A stretch of 39,080 nucleotides of DNA from Cupriavidus pauculus. Lineage in GTDB: Bacteria > Pseudomonadota > Gammaproteobacteria > Burkholderiales > Burkholderiaceae. This document shows positions 37,885 to 39,080 of this stretch, piece after piece; position 1 is the stretch's first letter; each line of letters begins with the position of its first letter. Where the stretch lies: assembly GCF_008801835.1 (NCBI RefSeq), contig NZ_VZOW01000048.1:1-39080 (forward strand), given 5' to 3'. A program made the position numbers and the translations under genes. The notes under the pieces were generated by a model, which was not told the DNA's origin, did no database searches, and saw only the letters and a program-made list of their open reading frames with translations.

Positions 37885-38771
37885 TATTTTTCCTTCCCAA
37901 ACAAACCTGCGGGCCGCAACATCAGCACGATCACCATGATGAAGAACACCACGGTCGACGACGCCTGCGGGTAGAACACCTTGGTCAGGCCCTCGATGAC
38001 GCCGAGGCCAAGGCCGGTGACGATCGACCCCATGATCGAGCCCATGCCGCCGATCACCACCACCGCAAACACAACGATGATCAGGTTCTGTCCCATCAGC
38101 GGCGATACCTGGATTACCGGCGCGGCCAGCACGCCGGCAAACGCGGCCAGCGCCACGCCGAAGCCGTAGGTCAGCGTCACCATCAGCGGCACGTTGACGC
38201 CAAACGCTTCGACGATCTTGGGGTTTTCCGTGCCGGCCCGCAGGTACGCGCCGAGCTTGGTCTTCTCGATCGTGAACCATGTACCCAGACACACCACCAC
38301 CGACGCGGCCACTACCCAGGCGCGGTAGTTCGGCATCACCATAAAGCCGAGATCGGTGGCGCCCTGCAGGGCATCGGGCGGCGAATAGGGCAGGCCGGAG
38401 ACGCCGTAGACCGATCGCAGCACGCCTTCGATCACCAGCGTGATGCCCAGCGTCAGCAGCAGGCCGTAGATGTGGTCGAGCTTGTAGATCCAGCGCAGCA
38501 TCGTCTTCTCGATCACGATGCCAAGCGCGCCCACCACCAGCGGCGAGACGATCAGCATCATCCAGTAGTTCAGTCCGGCGTATTCCATGCCGGCCCAGGC
38601 CAGCACCGCGCCGGCCATGAACAGCGCGCCGTGCGCGAAATTGATCACGTTCAGCAAGCCGAAGATGACCGCTAGGCCAAGGCTGAGCATCGCGTAGAAC
38701 GCGCCGTTGACAAGTCCCAGCAGCAGCTGCGACATCAGCGCCGGCAGCGGGATTCCAATATCGAAAGTCAT
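37884..38771 (-). CDS. livH: LivH-type ABC transporter permease (second Liv system)
   Basis: 295 residues from ATG 38771. The signature LLGLVNGAFYAMLSLGLAVI is followed by FGLLNVINFAHGALFMAG. Later blocks are YGLLLTLGITLVIEGVLR, GTENPKIVEAFGVNVPLM and VVIGGMGSIMGSIVTGLGLG, ending in LMLRPAGLFGKEK. It lies 28 bp downstream of the livF gene and is coupled to livM by a one-base overlap. No binding-protein gene is visible; it and livG presumably lie beyond the right edge. Confidence 0.88.
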   Translation of the reverse strand: MTFDIGIPLPALMSQLLLGLVNGAFYAMLSLGLAVIFGLLNVINFAHGALFMAGAVLAWAGMEYAGLNYWMMLIVSPLVVGALGIVIEKTMLRWIYKLDHIYGLLLTLGITLVIEGVLRSVYGVSGLPYSPPDALQGATDLGFMVMPNYRAWVVAASVVVCLGTWFTIEKTKLGAYLRAGTENPKIVEAFGVNVPLMVTLTYGFGVALAAFAGVLAAPVIQVSPLMGQNLIIVVFAVVVIGGMGSIMGSIVTGLGLGVIEGLTKVFYPQASSTVVFFIMVIVLMLRPAGLFGKEK

Positions 38772-38799
38772 GAAAAGTCGGTTCCCTCGTTACACGCGC

Positions 38800-39080
38800 T
38801 CACACGCCAAGCAGTTCATTGAGCACCGGCATCTTGGCCTGCAGTTCGTCGGCGGCAAAGCGCTCGACGATGGCGCCGTGTTCCATCACATAGAAGCGGT
38901 CGGCCAGCGGCGCGGCAAAGCGGAAGTTCTGCTCCACCATCACCACCGTGTAGCCCTTGGCCTTGAGCATCAGGATCATGCGCGCGAGTGCCTGCACGAT
39001 GACCGGCGCGAGCCCTTCCGAAATCTCGTCGAGCAGCAGCAGATTGGCGCCGGTGCGCAGGATGCGTCCCACCGCCAGCA
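38800..39080 (-). CDS. livF: LivF-type ABC transporter ATPase (C-terminal fragment at window edge)
   Basis: About 93 C-terminal residues; the frame continues past base 39080 and the apparent internal GTG start is not real. Walker B (NLLLLDEISEGLAP), D-loop and the LivF-type switch region (VVMVEQNFRFAAPLADRFYV) are present. Walker A and the signature motif are outside the window. It ends in LNELLGV, usual for LivF. It energises the LivH/LivM pair encoded after it. Confidence 0.85.
   Translation of the reverse strand, partial: LAVGRILRTGANLLLLDEISEGLAPVIVQALARMILMLKAKGYTVVMVEQNFRFAAPLADRFYVMEHGAIVERFAADELQAKMPVLNELLGV

Overview
This is a visibly GC-rich, gene-dense bacterial chromosome segment. 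It most likely comes from a betaproteobacterium of the Burkholderiaceae (Cupriavidus/Ralstonia type). That placement rests on the protein families, their combination (UDP-xylose-synthase-like epimerase, nas/nir assimilation operon, several Liv-type ABC transporters, many solitary MFS and DMT exporters) and strong GC bias at third codon positions. No RNA gene, CRISPR array, insertion sequence or prophage is visible.

Layout. 1-4135: the end of an ArnA/UDP-xylose-synthase-like epimerase, a TonB-dependent receptor closely resembling E. coli YncD/PqqU, and an MdtD-like MFS exporter. 4173-6804 (minus): a three-gene operon of a YheO/DauR-type regulator, an ornithine-cyclodeaminase-family reductase and a PLP 3-hydroxyaspartate/serine ammonia-lyase; the two enzymes resemble half of the beta-hydroxyaspartate pathway. 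7015-15477 (minus): a complete assimilatory nitrate operon in the order transporter, nirB, nirD, FAD electron-transfer protein, nasA, closed by an intrinsic terminator. 15845-18969: HxlR regulator and GNAT acetyltransferase (divergent), RhtA-like exporter and SDR (divergent). 19181-20778: a hipBA toxin-antitoxin pair. 20926-27578: an MFS transporter, a lipoprotein phosphoesterase divergent from a di-heme peroxidase, a DUF1120 exported protein and a small GTG-start protein. 27870-39080: two Liv-type ABC systems flanking a three-gene forward operon (deacetylase/allantoinase-like protein, GntR regulator, flavin-reductase-like protein). The first system ends in a translationally coupled HpxW/YwrD-like Ntn-hydrolase.

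The most interesting signals are regulatory. Upstream of the nitrate operon there is a good sigma-54 -24/-12 element, an NtrC-like site about 150 bp upstream of the predicted start, and then a leader with two small hairpins carrying the same hexaloop AACGGC (A at position 1, G at position 4). The second hairpin overlaps and excludes a U-tailed terminator just before the first ATG. This is the layout expected for ANTAR-protein (NasT/NasR) antitermination. The same sigma-54 plus NtrC architecture, at almost the same spacing, lies ahead of the Liv/HpxW-like operon, with a second, weaker sigma-54-like element pointing the other way toward the deacetylase operon. The 27.8-36.9 kb block is therefore probably a nitrogen-scavenging module under the same global control as nitrate assimilation.

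The Liv system itself is unusual. The LivM permease and both ATPases (LivG, LivF) are one 863-residue polypeptide, and the first ATPase has a degenerate ABC signature. Function calls are based on remembered family motifs and on context; no database search was run.
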